Shown one piece after another: positions 15,536 to 22,725 of a stretch of 29,295 bases of DNA; position 1 is the first letter of the stretch, and each line of letters begins with the position of its first letter. The position numbers and the translations under genes are program-made. Below the pieces are notes generated by a model that had not been told where the DNA came from, made no database searches, and saw only the letters and a list, made by a program, of their open reading frames with translations. This DNA is from Ruminococcaceae bacterium UBA1425. GTDB lineage: Bacteria > Bacillota > Clostridia > Oscillospirales > Acutalibacteraceae. The stretch lies in assembly GCA_002329365.1 (NCBI GenBank), contig DCUB01000004.1, forward strand, positions 1 through 29,295, in the 5' to 3' direction.

Positions 15536-16261
15536 TCAAATCAGCTCCGAAATTTTTGACGCCGGAATGCGCCAGTCGTTAATAACGGCGTAGGGTCTTC
15601 CGTTATGTGTCTTTTCCTCAAAACCGTTCTCGGCCGTTATGTTGTAATGCACGGCGTACATGCCTGCCCCGAGGCTGCCTGTAACGTCAGGCTCAAAGCC
15701 GTCCCCGCAGTACCAGCATTCCGAAGCTTCAACTCCCGCGAACTTTGCCGCCGCCTCAAACATGACGTGGCCGGGCTTGCACATAAGAAAATCGGCGCTC
15801 GTAAAAACAAACTCGAATTTATTGTCGGGGAGCAGTCTGTCAATGGCTGTTTTAAGCTGCTCACCGCTTAAAGAAATATTTGAAATAACGGCGGTGCGGA
15901 TTTTGCTTTCGTAAAGAGTGTCAAGCAGACCGGTTATAAACGGCGTCGGTTGCCTTCCCCCGGAATTTGCCGCATCGAATAATATGCCGCACTCCGAAAG
16001 CGAGCAGTCATAAACAAGCCCGCAGCGAATGAACAGCCCGCGCAGTATGCAGTCAAGCGGCGTCTCGACTCTGTTGACGTGCGTGTGGAAATAATCGGAC
16101 ATCTCGTTCCACATCGAGCACATTTTTTCGGTTGTAACACAGTCGGGGTTTTTCGCCGCGCGCCGCAGAGCGTCGAGACCCTTTTCAAGGTCAAACGGCC
16201 CGTTGCATAGCGTTCCGCCGAAGTCAAATAAAATCATTTTCGGTTTAGTCACAATAAACAC
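15536..16261 (-). CDS. HAD-superfamily hydrolase
   Basis: A 241-aa cytoplasmic HAD protein. The nucleophile motif is LFDFGGTL with D13; the second Asp of the usual DxD is Gly (G15), as in the DxG subgroup that includes YihX-type phosphatases and dehalogenases. Later motifs are VISNIS (motif II), CKPG with the conserved Lys, and CGDGFEPDVTG (motif IV). A helical cap follows the first motif. The substrate is unknown. The inferred start is GTG at 16261, behind AAGGCGGA; GTG at 16252 and ATG at 16237 are alternatives. It lies 31 bases after a membrane-protein gene on the same strand. Confidence 0.82.
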   Translation of the reverse strand: MFIVTKPKMILFDFGGTLCNGPFDLEKGLDALRRAAKNPDCVTTEKMCSMWNEMSDYFHTHVNRVETPLDCILRGLFIRCGLVYDCSLSECGILFDAANSGGRQPTPFITGLLDTLYESKIRTAVISNISLSGEQLKTAIDRLLPDNKFEFVFTSADFLMCKPGHVMFEAAAKFAGVEASECWYCGDGFEPDVTGSLGAGMYAVHYNITAENGFEEKTHNGRPYAVINDWRIPASKISELI

Positions 16262-16292
16262 CGTCCGCCTTGAATAAAACTTACTTTACAGC

Positions 16293-16841
16293 TTAATACA
16301 CCTTACGCCTTTTGGCAAAAAAGAAAACACTCGAAATAATGGAAAGAAAATAGCCGAGTGCAAGGTCTGCGCCGTAGGAGCGTTTGCCTTCCTCTGTCAG
16401 CAGGGAAAAAACGTTCCTCGCCGACTGTGTAAAGGAAAGGTAATATTCAGACTCGCCGTTCGAATACCAGAGCTTAAACGTATCGTAAATGTCCTTTGCC
16501 GCGCAGAGATACTCTGCTAAAAATATTACAGCGACAGAAAAAATAACTGAAATCGCAAAACCGTACTTGCTTATACCGTTTCCGAAAAGACTGTACCCGT
16601 ATATTGCAAAAACCACGGTGGCAGCTCCGGCGGCTCCGGCGATGAACCCCATCTGATATATCAAAAACCAAAGTATTCCGCCGCCAAGCGAAAATAAAAA
16701 TGCCCCGGCGGTACCCGTTAAAGCATTCTTAATATTATGATTAAATCCGTATTCGCGGTATTTTCTTTTTGCCGTATCGTCGAAGTTACTCTTGTCGTTT
16801 GATATGGCTGCAACCTCGTTCCTAAAGCTGTTGATACTCAT
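16293..16841 (-). CDS. membrane protein of unknown function
   Basis: A 182-aa protein: about 40 charged residues at the N-terminus, then four hydrophobic segments (about 43-62, 65-85, 95-113, 160-177). Between segments 3 and 4 lies a polar loop with KLWYSNGESEYYLSFTQ. GGAGG lies 7 bases before ATG, and a strong promoter lies upstream. I do not recognise a named family. It precedes the HAD hydrolase and is probably cotranscribed with it. Confidence 0.72.
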   Translation of the reverse strand: MSINSFRNEVAAISNDKSNFDDTAKRKYREYGFNHNIKNALTGTAGAFLFSLGGGILWFLIYQMGFIAGAAGAATVVFAIYGYSLFGNGISKYGFAISVIFSVAVIFLAEYLCAAKDIYDTFKLWYSNGESEYYLSFTQSARNVFSLLTEEGKRSYGADLALGYFLSIISSVFFFAKRRKVY

Positions 16842-16879
16842 TTCAAACCCTCCGGCAATTCAAAATGTTCTACCCTTTA

Positions 16880-16908
16880 ATTATAACTGAATTTTGCCCG
16901 AAGGTCAA
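16880..16908 (-). promoter_or_regulatory. promoter of the membrane-protein/HAD unit
   Basis: On the reverse strand: TTGACC, exactly 17 bases, TATAAT, about 40 bases before the ATG at 16841. Confidence 0.75.
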
Positions 16909-17008
16909 GAAAAAAGCGATATTTTTCGTTATTTTTTATAAAATCTCCTGTTTTCTTTACAAGATATATATATAAATCGGCAAAACACTACGACAGGCGG
17001 TGCTAAAA

Positions 17009-18775
17009 ATGAGCTGCTTTAAAACAGTATCGCACAAGGCGGATTTCTGCGTTGTGGGCGGTGGTCTTTCGGGGCTGTGCGCCGCCGTGTCCGCGGCGAG
17101 GCACGGCGTAAACACCGTGCTTGTGCAGGACAGACCGATGCTCGGCGGAAACGCGTCCTCCGAGGTGCGCATGTGGGTATGCGGTGCGGGCGGCGATAAC
17201 AACAGGGAAACGGGCATTATCAAGGAATTGTTTCTTGAAAACGACTACCGCAATCCGCAGAAGAATTACAGCGTCTGGGACAGCGTCATGTTCGGCCTTG
17301 CAAAAAGCACTAAAAATCTTACTGTGCTGCTTAACTGCTCCTGCATGGACGGCAAGGCGGAAAACGGCAGGCTGCACGAAATACTGTGCTGGCAACTGAC
17401 AACGCAGAAATTCCACAGCGTCAAAGCCAAAATCTTTGCCGACTGCTCGGGCGACAGCGTGCTGGCGCCAATAACCGGCGCGCCGTATATGCGCGGGCGC
17501 GAGGCTGCCGGGGAATACGGCGAAAGGCTGGCGCCGGAAAAGGGCGACGGCTGCGTCATGGGCATGAGCTGCATAATTCAGGCTCGCGAGGAGGACAGAG
17601 AAATTGTATACACTCCTCCCGAATGGGCAATGAAGCTGACCGACGAGGATTTTTCAAAGCACTGTCCGTACAACTACAATCCCGGAGAGAACTACTGGTA
17701 TCTGGAGCTGGGCGGACGAAAAGACACAATAGGCGACACGGAGGAGATACGCGACGAGCTTATAAGGCTTGCCTACGGCGTTTGGGACTACGTTAAAAAC
17801 TCGCCGTCGCAGAGGGAAAAGAACAAAAACTTCTCGCTCGAATGGGTTGGCATACTGCCCGGCAAAAGGGAGTCGAGGCGTTATAAGGGCGCGTATATAC
17901 TTACGGAGTCAGACATAGAAGCGGGAGGTCATTTTGTCGACATCACGGCATACGGCGGCTGGACGCTCGACGCGCACAATCCCGACGGCTTTTTCAGCGA
18001 GGGGCAGATAACGCCGCACGGACGCGCCCCGTCGCCGTTCGGGATTCCTTACAGGTGCTTTTATTCACAGACGGTGGAAAACCTGATGTTTGCCGGGCGA
18101 AATATAAGTGCAACGCACATGGGCATATCGGCGACGCGCGTTATGGCAACCTGCGCCGTCATAGGTCAGGCGGTCGGTACCGCTGCCGCGATTGCCGTAA
18201 AAAAAGGCATAATGCCGCCGGATATTTACCCGAAGCACATAGGCGAGCTTCAGTTTGCGCTGATGTGGGACGACTGCTTTTTGCCCTTCCTCAGAATGCC
18301 GATACCGGAGGTAAACGCCACAGCCCGCCTTGTTTCCGACATGGAAAACGCCGGGAGCCTCAGAAACGGCTACGACCGCCCGTGCTGTGGGGAGGGAAAC
18401 GCGGCAGCGGGCAGCAGAGGCTGCTTTGCGATGTACGAATGGGAACAGCCTGTGGACATAGAAGAAATCCGTCTGATATTCGACAGCGACTTAAACCGCC
18501 TGACGGCGCCGGAGGCGGAGCGCAGGCTTAACAGAAACATGTACCACAATATAATTAAATCAAGGCCCGATTCCCGTGTGCCGCCGACGCTCGTCAGGGA
18601 CTTTGATATCGTAATAACGGGCAGCGACGGCGAAGAAACGACGACTGCCGTGCGCGGAAACTATCAGCGGCACGTCGCAGTAAAAGTCGGCAAAAAGGCT
18701 CTAAGCGTCAGGGTAGTGTTCCTTGAAACATGGGGAGCGGAGCAGGTTTCGGTCTTTTCGTTTAACGTGAGGTAA
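17009..18775 (+). CDS. FAD-dependent oxidoreductase (FAD_oxidored type)
   Basis: A 588-aa flavoprotein. The dinucleotide-binding motif CVVGGGLSGLCAA starts at residue 14, followed by LGGNASSEVRMWVCGAGG, typical of the PF12831 family. A second conserved block, FAGRNISATHMGISATRVMATCAVIGQAVGTAAA (given here as its two halves, FAGRNISATHMG and VIGQAVGTAA), closes the flavin site. The C-terminal 130 residues look like a beta-sandwich. Relatives are often near polysaccharide-degrading enzymes, but the reaction is not established. ATG at 17009 has AGGCGG 8 bases upstream; the in-frame GTG at 17000 would overlap that site. A bidirectional terminator follows. Confidence 0.82.
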   Translation: MSCFKTVSHKADFCVVGGGLSGLCAAVSAARHGVNTVLVQDRPMLGGNASSEVRMWVCGAGGDNNRETGIIKELFLENDYRNPQKNYSVWDSVMFGLAKSTKNLTVLLNCSCMDGKAENGRLHEILCWQLTTQKFHSVKAKIFADCSGDSVLAPITGAPYMRGREAAGEYGERLAPEKGDGCVMGMSCIIQAREEDREIVYTPPEWAMKLTDEDFSKHCPYNYNPGENYWYLELGGRKDTIGDTEEIRDELIRLAYGVWDYVKNSPSQREKNKNFSLEWVGILPGKRESRRYKGAYILTESDIEAGGHFVDITAYGGWTLDAHNPDGFFSEGQITPHGRAPSPFGIPYRCFYSQTVENLMFAGRNISATHMGISATRVMATCAVIGQAVGTAAAIAVKKGIMPPDIYPKHIGELQFALMWDDCFLPFLRMPIPEVNATARLVSDMENAGSLRNGYDRPCCGEGNAAAGSRGCFAMYEWEQPVDIEEIRLIFDSDLNRLTAPEAERRLNRNMYHNIIKSRPDSRVPPTLVRDFDIVITGSDGEETTTAVRGNYQRHVAVKVGKKALSVRVVFLETWGAEQVSVFSFNVR

Positions 18776-18791
18776 AAACAGCATTATATGC

Positions 18792-18841
18792 AAAAAAAGC
18801 GGTGACAGCCCTCAATCGGGAACGGCTGTCACCGCTTTTTT
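18792..18841. terminator. bidirectional rho-independent terminator
   Basis: GCGGTGACAGCC pairs perfectly with GGCTGTCACCGC (12 base pairs, 13-base loop), flanked by seven A on the left and six T on the right. It can end the FAD oxidoreductase transcript on the plus strand and the 42-aa ORF transcript on the minus strand. Confidence 0.93.
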
Positions 18842-18864
18842 ATTCTTGTTATCCGCAATTAAAA

Positions 18865-18993
18865 TCAGCTTCTCTTTCTTTTAATCTGTTTCGGTGTGCC
18901 GAAAGCTTCCGCGCCGCATACAAAAGTAATGCAAAGACAGGCACAGGTAATGACAAATATTGCCGCGAAGGTAGCGTAAAGAATTATAAACAT
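18865..18993 (-). CDS. 42-aa single-pass membrane small protein
   Basis: The reverse strand has an ATG at 18993 with AAGGGGAT about 8 bases upstream, and 42 codons to a TGA. Residues 2-26 are a hydrophobic helix with three cysteines in TCACLCITF, then a basic tail ending KQIKRKRS. By the positive-inside rule the C-terminus is cytoplasmic. A plausible promoter (19037-19065) precedes it and a bidirectional terminator follows. It is too short for most gene finders. I do not recognise the family; toxins, small regulators and signalling peptides all look like this, so no function is claimed. Confidence 0.6.
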   Translation of the reverse strand: MFIILYATFAAIFVITCACLCITFVCGAEAFGTPKQIKRKRS

Positions 18994-19036
18994 TTTCAAT
19001 ATCCCCTTTCTTTTATTGTTTCCGTGTTCTGATAAT

Positions 19037-19065
19037 ATTATCCATCAATTCTTCTTAAGAAACAA
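19037..19065 (-). promoter_or_regulatory. promoter of the 42-aa ORF
   Basis: On the reverse strand: TTGTTT, 17 bases, GATAAT. The palindrome TTCTTAAGAA (19052-19061) overlaps the spacer and the -35, so a bound protein would block it. Confidence 0.45.
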
Positions 19066-19095
19066 CTGTATCAACGATAAAGATTTTCTTAAGAA
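19052..19095. promoter_or_regulatory. pair of identical TTCTTAAGAA palindromes (candidate operator)
   Basis: Two perfect 10-base palindromes at 19052-19061 and 19086-19095, 34 bases apart start to start, in the spacer between the minus-strand 42-aa ORF and the plus-strand DUF6273 remnant. The first overlaps the minus promoter. Confidence 0.45.
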
Positions 19096-19129
19096 ATAAT
19101 TAAGACGGAACATAAATTCCCAAAAGCGT

Positions 19130-19158
19130 TTGATTGTTAGAAAAATTCATGCTGTACT
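19130..19158 (+). promoter_or_regulatory. promoter of the DUF6273 remnant
   Basis: TTGATT, 17 bases, TGTACT (four of six matches), about 34 bases before the TTG start at 19192. Confidence 0.4.
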
Positions 19159-19191
19159 GTTGCCGTAATATTCTAAAAAGGGGGAATAATT

Positions 19192-19837
19192 TTGAAAAAG
19201 ATATTCAAAAGCACGGCAGCGGTTATGCTGGCGGTCGTTATGGTATTCGGCGGCGCGCCTGCGGGTGCTCTGGCAGGGCTTGACCTGAGGTGGCTGAAAA
19301 TTCCTTTTTCCCTTAACGCGGGCGCGGGGCACATATGGCAGGCGGGCGACACATGCACGTTCGGCTCATATCCGCAGACAATTGCGGAAGACCGGCCGCA
19401 CCGGCAGGCACTCAACGCACAGACTCTCAACCGGGTGTCGTACGGCTATTATTCCGGCAGCGGCAGTTACGGCAGCATGTCGCAGAGCGATTACATGATG
19501 TATGCCGACGTTACATACGGAGGCAACAGGTACCGCGCGGTTCGGTTATTATTACAACAACCCCGAATACACAGTTTACGCCAACGACTATGAAACAAGC
19601 TCCGTGAGGTCATGGCTGAACGGGGCGTTTTTCCAGACAGCCTTTACAGGCACGGAGCAGTCCGCCATTTTGACGACGGAACTCGACAAACAGCGGAGGG
19701 AGCCTGATTTTTTCGGGGATAAATATCCTAAAAAAGCTCCAGACAACCAAGACAACAATGTCGTCGCCGCCGAACGGACGGATTATGTCGTCAAAAACGA
19801 ACAGCGCTATCATAACCTCCGCAAAACAGAAAGATGA
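19192..19837 (+). pseudogene. secreted DUF6273-domain protein, internally deleted and frameshifted
   Basis: The inferred TTG start at 19192 follows AAAGGGGG by 7 bases. Residues 1-27 are a signal peptide (KKIFKS, hydrophobic core, AGALA). The first part carries TCTFGSYPQT and the VSYGYYSGSGSYG block and reads to YRAVR near 19545. The protein then continues only in the next frame: FGYYYNNPEYTVYANDYETS, then VRSWLNGAFFQTAFTG and EQSAI. The segment that normally joins these blocks, with the WRVL-type strand, is missing, and after about 19700 the family's C-terminal blocks are absent. This fits a deletion with an out-of-frame junction near 19540-19555 plus a lost 3' end. Such proteins are cell-surface or secreted, with unknown role. 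Confidence 0.75.
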
Positions 19838-19996
19838 ATACCGCTAGATATAAAATCCGCTTTCTTGTCGTTTTGTTCATTTACGATACTTCCTTTTTTG
19901 CTCATTCAAAAAACATTTTGCCGAATTTTTATGCGGATAGCAGCACCGTGTGATAAATTGCGATATAAAAGCAATAATAATCGCGGCGGTGATATC

Positions 19997-21301
19997 ATGC
20001 TATCAGTATGGTCAGAAAGTTCAAGGCTTCCCGCGTTTGAATCGCTCAGGCAAAACATTAAAACCGACGTCCTTATTATAGGCGGTGGCATGGCGGGCAT
20101 ACTTTGTGCCTGCGCGCTCGCACGCCGTGGCGTCGATTACGTTCTTCTTGAATCGAACACGGTGTGCGGCGGCGTTACAAAAAACACAACGGCGAAAATA
20201 ACCTCGCAGCACGGGCTTATTTACGACAAGCTCATAAAAGAATACGGCGCCGAAAAGGCGCTGATGTATCTTCGCGCGAACCAGGAGGCCCTCGGAAAAT
20301 TCAGGGAGCTTTGCGCCTCGATAGACTGCGACTTTGAGGAAAAGGACGCCTATGTCTATTCTCTTGACGACCGCGGTAAAATCGAAAAGGAAATAACAGC
20401 GCTTAAAAGACTTAATTTCAGCGCCGATTTCGTAAAAGAAACGGCGCTGCCGTTTGCCGTCGCCGGAGCGGTGAGGTTTAAAAATCAGGCGCAGTTCAAT
20501 CCGCTTAAGTTCGCTTCGGAGATATCGAAGGGGCTTAGGATTTTTGAGCATTCGACAGTAAGGGAGCTGACGGAGCACACCGCCGTTACGGGAGAGGGAA
20601 AGGTGACGGCGGACAAAATAATCGTCGCCACGCATTTTCCCGTAATCAACAAGCACGGCCTGTACTTTTTAAAAATGTACCAGCACCGCTCGTATGTCGT
20701 CGCGCTTGAAAACGCCGCCGACGTAAACGGCATGTACGTCGACGAAGCAGAAAAGGGCATGTCGTTTCGCAATTATGATGGCCTTCTCCTTATCGGCGGC
20801 GGAGACCACCGGACGGGCAAAAGCGGCGGTAACTGGCGCGAGCTGCGCGAATACGCCGCAAGGCATTATCCGGGGGCAAAGGAAAAGTACTACTGGGCGA
20901 CACAGGACTGCATGACGCTCGACGGCGTTCCGTATATAGGTCGCTATTCAAAGAACACGCCCGACTTTTACGTCGCGACAGGCTTCAACAAGTGGGGGAT
21001 GACCTCGTCGATGGCGGCCGCGGCAATTCTTTGCGACATGGTGACGGGCAGGAAAAACGAGCATGCGGCTGTGTTTAATCCGGGCCGCGGCATGCTGACG
21101 CCGCAGCTTGCGGTAAACGGCTTTGAGGCGGTTACAAACCTGCTGACCGTTTCAAAAAGACGGTGTCCGCATCTCGGCTGCGCTTTAAAGTGGAACGCGA
21201 CGGAACGCTCGTGGGACTGCCCCTGCCACGGCTCGCGCTTTGACGAAACAGGCAGACTGCTTGACAACCCCGCGACGGGAAACATGAAAAAGCCGGACTG
21301 A
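19997..21301 (+). CDS. FAD-dependent oxidoreductase fused to a Rieske [2Fe-2S] domain
   Basis: A 434-aa DAO-family flavoprotein with the FAD motif IIGGGMAGILCACALARRG (GxGxxG at residues 29-34). The C-terminal Rieske domain has ligands C390-P-H392 and C409-P-C-H412. C395 and C411 match the disulfide pair of high-potential Rieske proteins (CPHLGC, CPCHGS). There is no signal peptide, so it should act in the cytoplasm. Substrate and electron partner are unknown. ATG at 19997 follows GGCGGTGAT; the open frame extends 44 codons upstream, but that part has no ribosome binding site. It stands alone, between a pseudogene and a repeat island. Confidence 0.85.
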   Translation: MLSVWSESSRLPAFESLRQNIKTDVLIIGGGMAGILCACALARRGVDYVLLESNTVCGGVTKNTTAKITSQHGLIYDKLIKEYGAEKALMYLRANQEALGKFRELCASIDCDFEEKDAYVYSLDDRGKIEKEITALKRLNFSADFVKETALPFAVAGAVRFKNQAQFNPLKFASEISKGLRIFEHSTVRELTEHTAVTGEGKVTADKIIVATHFPVINKHGLYFLKMYQHRSYVVALENAADVNGMYVDEAEKGMSFRNYDGLLLIGGGDHRTGKSGGNWRELREYAARHYPGAKEKYYWATQDCMTLDGVPYIGRYSKNTPDFYVATGFNKWGMTSSMAAAAILCDMVTGRKNEHAAVFNPGRGMLTPQLAVNGFEAVTNLLTVSKRRCPHLGCALKWNATERSWDCPCHGSRFDETGRLLDNPATGNMKKPD

Positions 21302-21430
21302 AGGTTATAACAGCTTATTGATACAGCCCCTTTATATAACAAACTGCTTTAAACAATGAGATGTCGGACGCCGCGTATAAGCCGGTAATAATCATTATAA
21401 AAATTTTATGAATATACATTTATTGCGTAG

Positions 21431-21450
21431 GGAACGGTCCTGACCGTTCC
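21431..21450. repeat. GGAACGGTC hairpin repeat, copy 2
   Basis: GGAACGGTC-CT-GACCGTTCC, preceded by GCGTAG exactly as copy 1 at 15501-15506 is preceded by GCGTAG. Confidence 0.8.
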
Positions 21451-21512
21451 GCAGCTTTATCCCTTAGGCTTTTCGGAACTCATGTTGATTTGATTTATCA
21501 AATCATCAATGA

Positions 21513-21580
21513 AAGATTCTTCGCTTCGCTCAGAATGACAACTTAGTGTCATCCTGAGGCGCAGCGCGCCGAAGGATCTT
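21513..21580. repeat. 68-base intergenic inverted repeat (AAGATTCTTCG ... CGAAGGATCTT)
   Basis: The left arm begins AAGATTCTTCGCTTCGCTCA and ends AATGACA. The right arm begins TGTCATCCTGAG and ends CCGAAGGATCTT, with a six-base loop. This pattern is familiar from intergenic repeats in many bacterial genomes, especially from metagenomes; its role is not known to me. Confidence 0.8.
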
Positions 21581-21683
21581 GAACAAACGTCAGTTTTACT
21601 GCCATAAGCGAGACCTTTTTAAAAACCTTCGGAAAGGATGAATCCGTTCCCTGCTTTCCGAAGGGCAAATATTAAAACCCGTT

Positions 21684-21709
21684 GCAGGGAACGCATTTAT
21701 GCGTTCTGC
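21684..21709. repeat. GCAGGGAACGCA hairpin repeat
   Basis: GAACGCA-TTTA-TGCGTTC within GCAGGGAACGCATTTATG; the outer GCA and TGC also pair. It shares its flanks (G-C/T-A-GGGAACG) with the GGAACGGTC copies but has a different centre. A degenerate copy is at 7245. Confidence 0.7.
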
Positions 21710-21756
21710 GAAAATACGCCGCAGACTCGTGTGGTTCCGCTCCTGAAAGTAAACAC

Positions 21757-21786
21757 AAAAAAGGAACGGTCAAGACCGTTCCCTGC
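21757..21786 (-). terminator. GGAACGGTC repeat copy 3, acting as terminator of the ABC operon
   Basis: Read on the minus strand: GGAACGGTC-TT-GACCGTTCC followed directly by six T. It lies about 85 bases after the permease stop. Here a mobile-looking repeat has the full form of a rho-independent terminator. Confidence 0.75.
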
Positions 21787-21870
21787 ATATTTTCCAGACC
21801 TTGGAAAACAATGCGAAGCGATTGCCTTGACCGTTCTTAGTTTTGATAAAGTCCCTCTTACCGCCGTGTA

Positions 21871-22725
21871 TTATTTTTTCTTTCTCGACATGTTCAGTAT
21901 CGACAGCGCGTAAAAAACTACAGCCGTCGCGGCAAGAATCATAAAGCTGACAAGGGGCGTTACCGTATAATCGCCGAAGCCTAATATTACGCCCATTTCT
22001 TCTTTGAACGAGGTGACCGCCTGCTCCGGCGCGCCCGCAAAGGTTTCGCCTATGGCGTCCGCCATCATAACCTGACGGAACAGCGCCGCCGCGTGCGAAA
22101 CGGGAAAAATCTTGACGACAAACTGCACTCCTTCCGGCAGATTTCCGATAGGCAGATATATGCCCGTCAGAAATCCCATCATTGTTCCAATTATAGTGCT
22201 TGCAGCCGCGAAGGCGTTTGTGCTGTTAAAAAACGAGACGATAAACAATACAATTGAGGTGTTGACAACGCAGCAGAACAGTATAAGCCCGACTACCTTC
22301 AAAAGCGTAAGAGGGTCCATAAGCTGCCCGCCGAACGCCACTATGTAAAGCTCCGCGAGAACGAGCGCGGCAAAGCTTAAAATAACGCCTATGACATACG
22401 AGCTCATTACATATCCGCCGGAAACCGCGCTCCTTTTTACGGGCGCCGAATATATGTCCTTTGTGATTTTCTTTGTCTTGTCCTCAATCATTGTGCCGAA
22501 TGCGCCCATTGTCGTCGTTACGGACGTAACGGCGAGTATTCCCGCCATTATCCAACTGTCCATCATATAGCGAACGCCGCTTAATTCCTTAAAGCCTGAA
22601 ACCCACACGTCGCCGAGGAAAAGCGCGTATAGTCCTATAATTATGAGAACGGCAAGAAAAGAGAAGAATACGGATGCCTTGTCGCGGAAAAAGACGAGGA
22701 GATTACGTTTCATTAAAGCTTTCAT
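21871..22725 (-). CDS. ABC-2 type transporter permease
   Basis: A 284-aa membrane protein with six hydrophobic segments (about 16-36, 58-78, 105-127, 140-163, 170-190, 258-278). The pattern EDKTKKITKDIYSAPVKRS between segments 2 and 3 and the GIYLPIGNLP block fit the ABC-2 permease family, which works with an ATPase to export drugs, lipids or polysaccharides. Cargo is unknown. Its ATG overlaps the stop of the ATPase gene by four bases (ATGA), so the two are coupled. A hairpin terminator lies downstream. Confidence 0.88.
   Translation of the reverse strand: MKALMKRNLLVFFRDKASVFFSFLAVLIIIGLYALFLGDVWVSGFKELSGVRYMMDSWIMAGILAVTSVTTTMGAFGTMIEDKTKKITKDIYSAPVKRSAVSGGYVMSSYVIGVILSFAALVLAELYIVAFGGQLMDPLTLLKVVGLILFCCVVNTSIVLFIVSFFNSTNAFAAASTIIGTMMGFLTGIYLPIGNLPEGVQFVVKIFPVSHAAALFRQVMMADAIGETFAGAPEQAVTSFKEEMGVILGFGDYTVTPLVSFMILAATAVVFYALSILNMSRKKK

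Larger units (their letters stand above)
21302..21870. repeat. 569-base gene-free island of inverted repeats
   Basis: No believable gene. It holds, in order: GGAACGGTC hairpin copy 2 (21431-21450); GATTTGAT-TT-ATCAAATC (21487-21504); a 68-base imperfect inverted repeat (21513-21580); CCTTCGGAAAG/CTTTCCGAAGG (21626-21664); CGTTCCCTGC/GCAGGGAACG (21645-21693); GAACGCA/TGCGTTC (21689-21706); and GGAACGGTC copy 3 (21763-21782). A half copy, TTGACCGTTCTTA, lies near 21827-21839. Confidence 0.85.

Noticed and set aside
16909..17008. Promoter for the FAD oxidoreductase at 17009
   Set aside because: TATAAA at 16971 is present in an AT run, but no convincing -35 lies at the right distance.
18802..19032. 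76-codon plus-strand frame after the FAD oxidoreductase
   Set aside because: Its start codon lies inside the terminator stem and there is no ribosome binding site; the minus-strand 42-aa ORF explains the region better.
21302..21870. CRISPR array
   Set aside because: Repeats are unequal inverted repeats without regular spacers, and no cas gene is in the window.
21638..21913. 91-codon plus-strand frame in the repeat island
   Set aside because: Built from inverted repeats and the tail of the ABC permease; no ribosome binding site.
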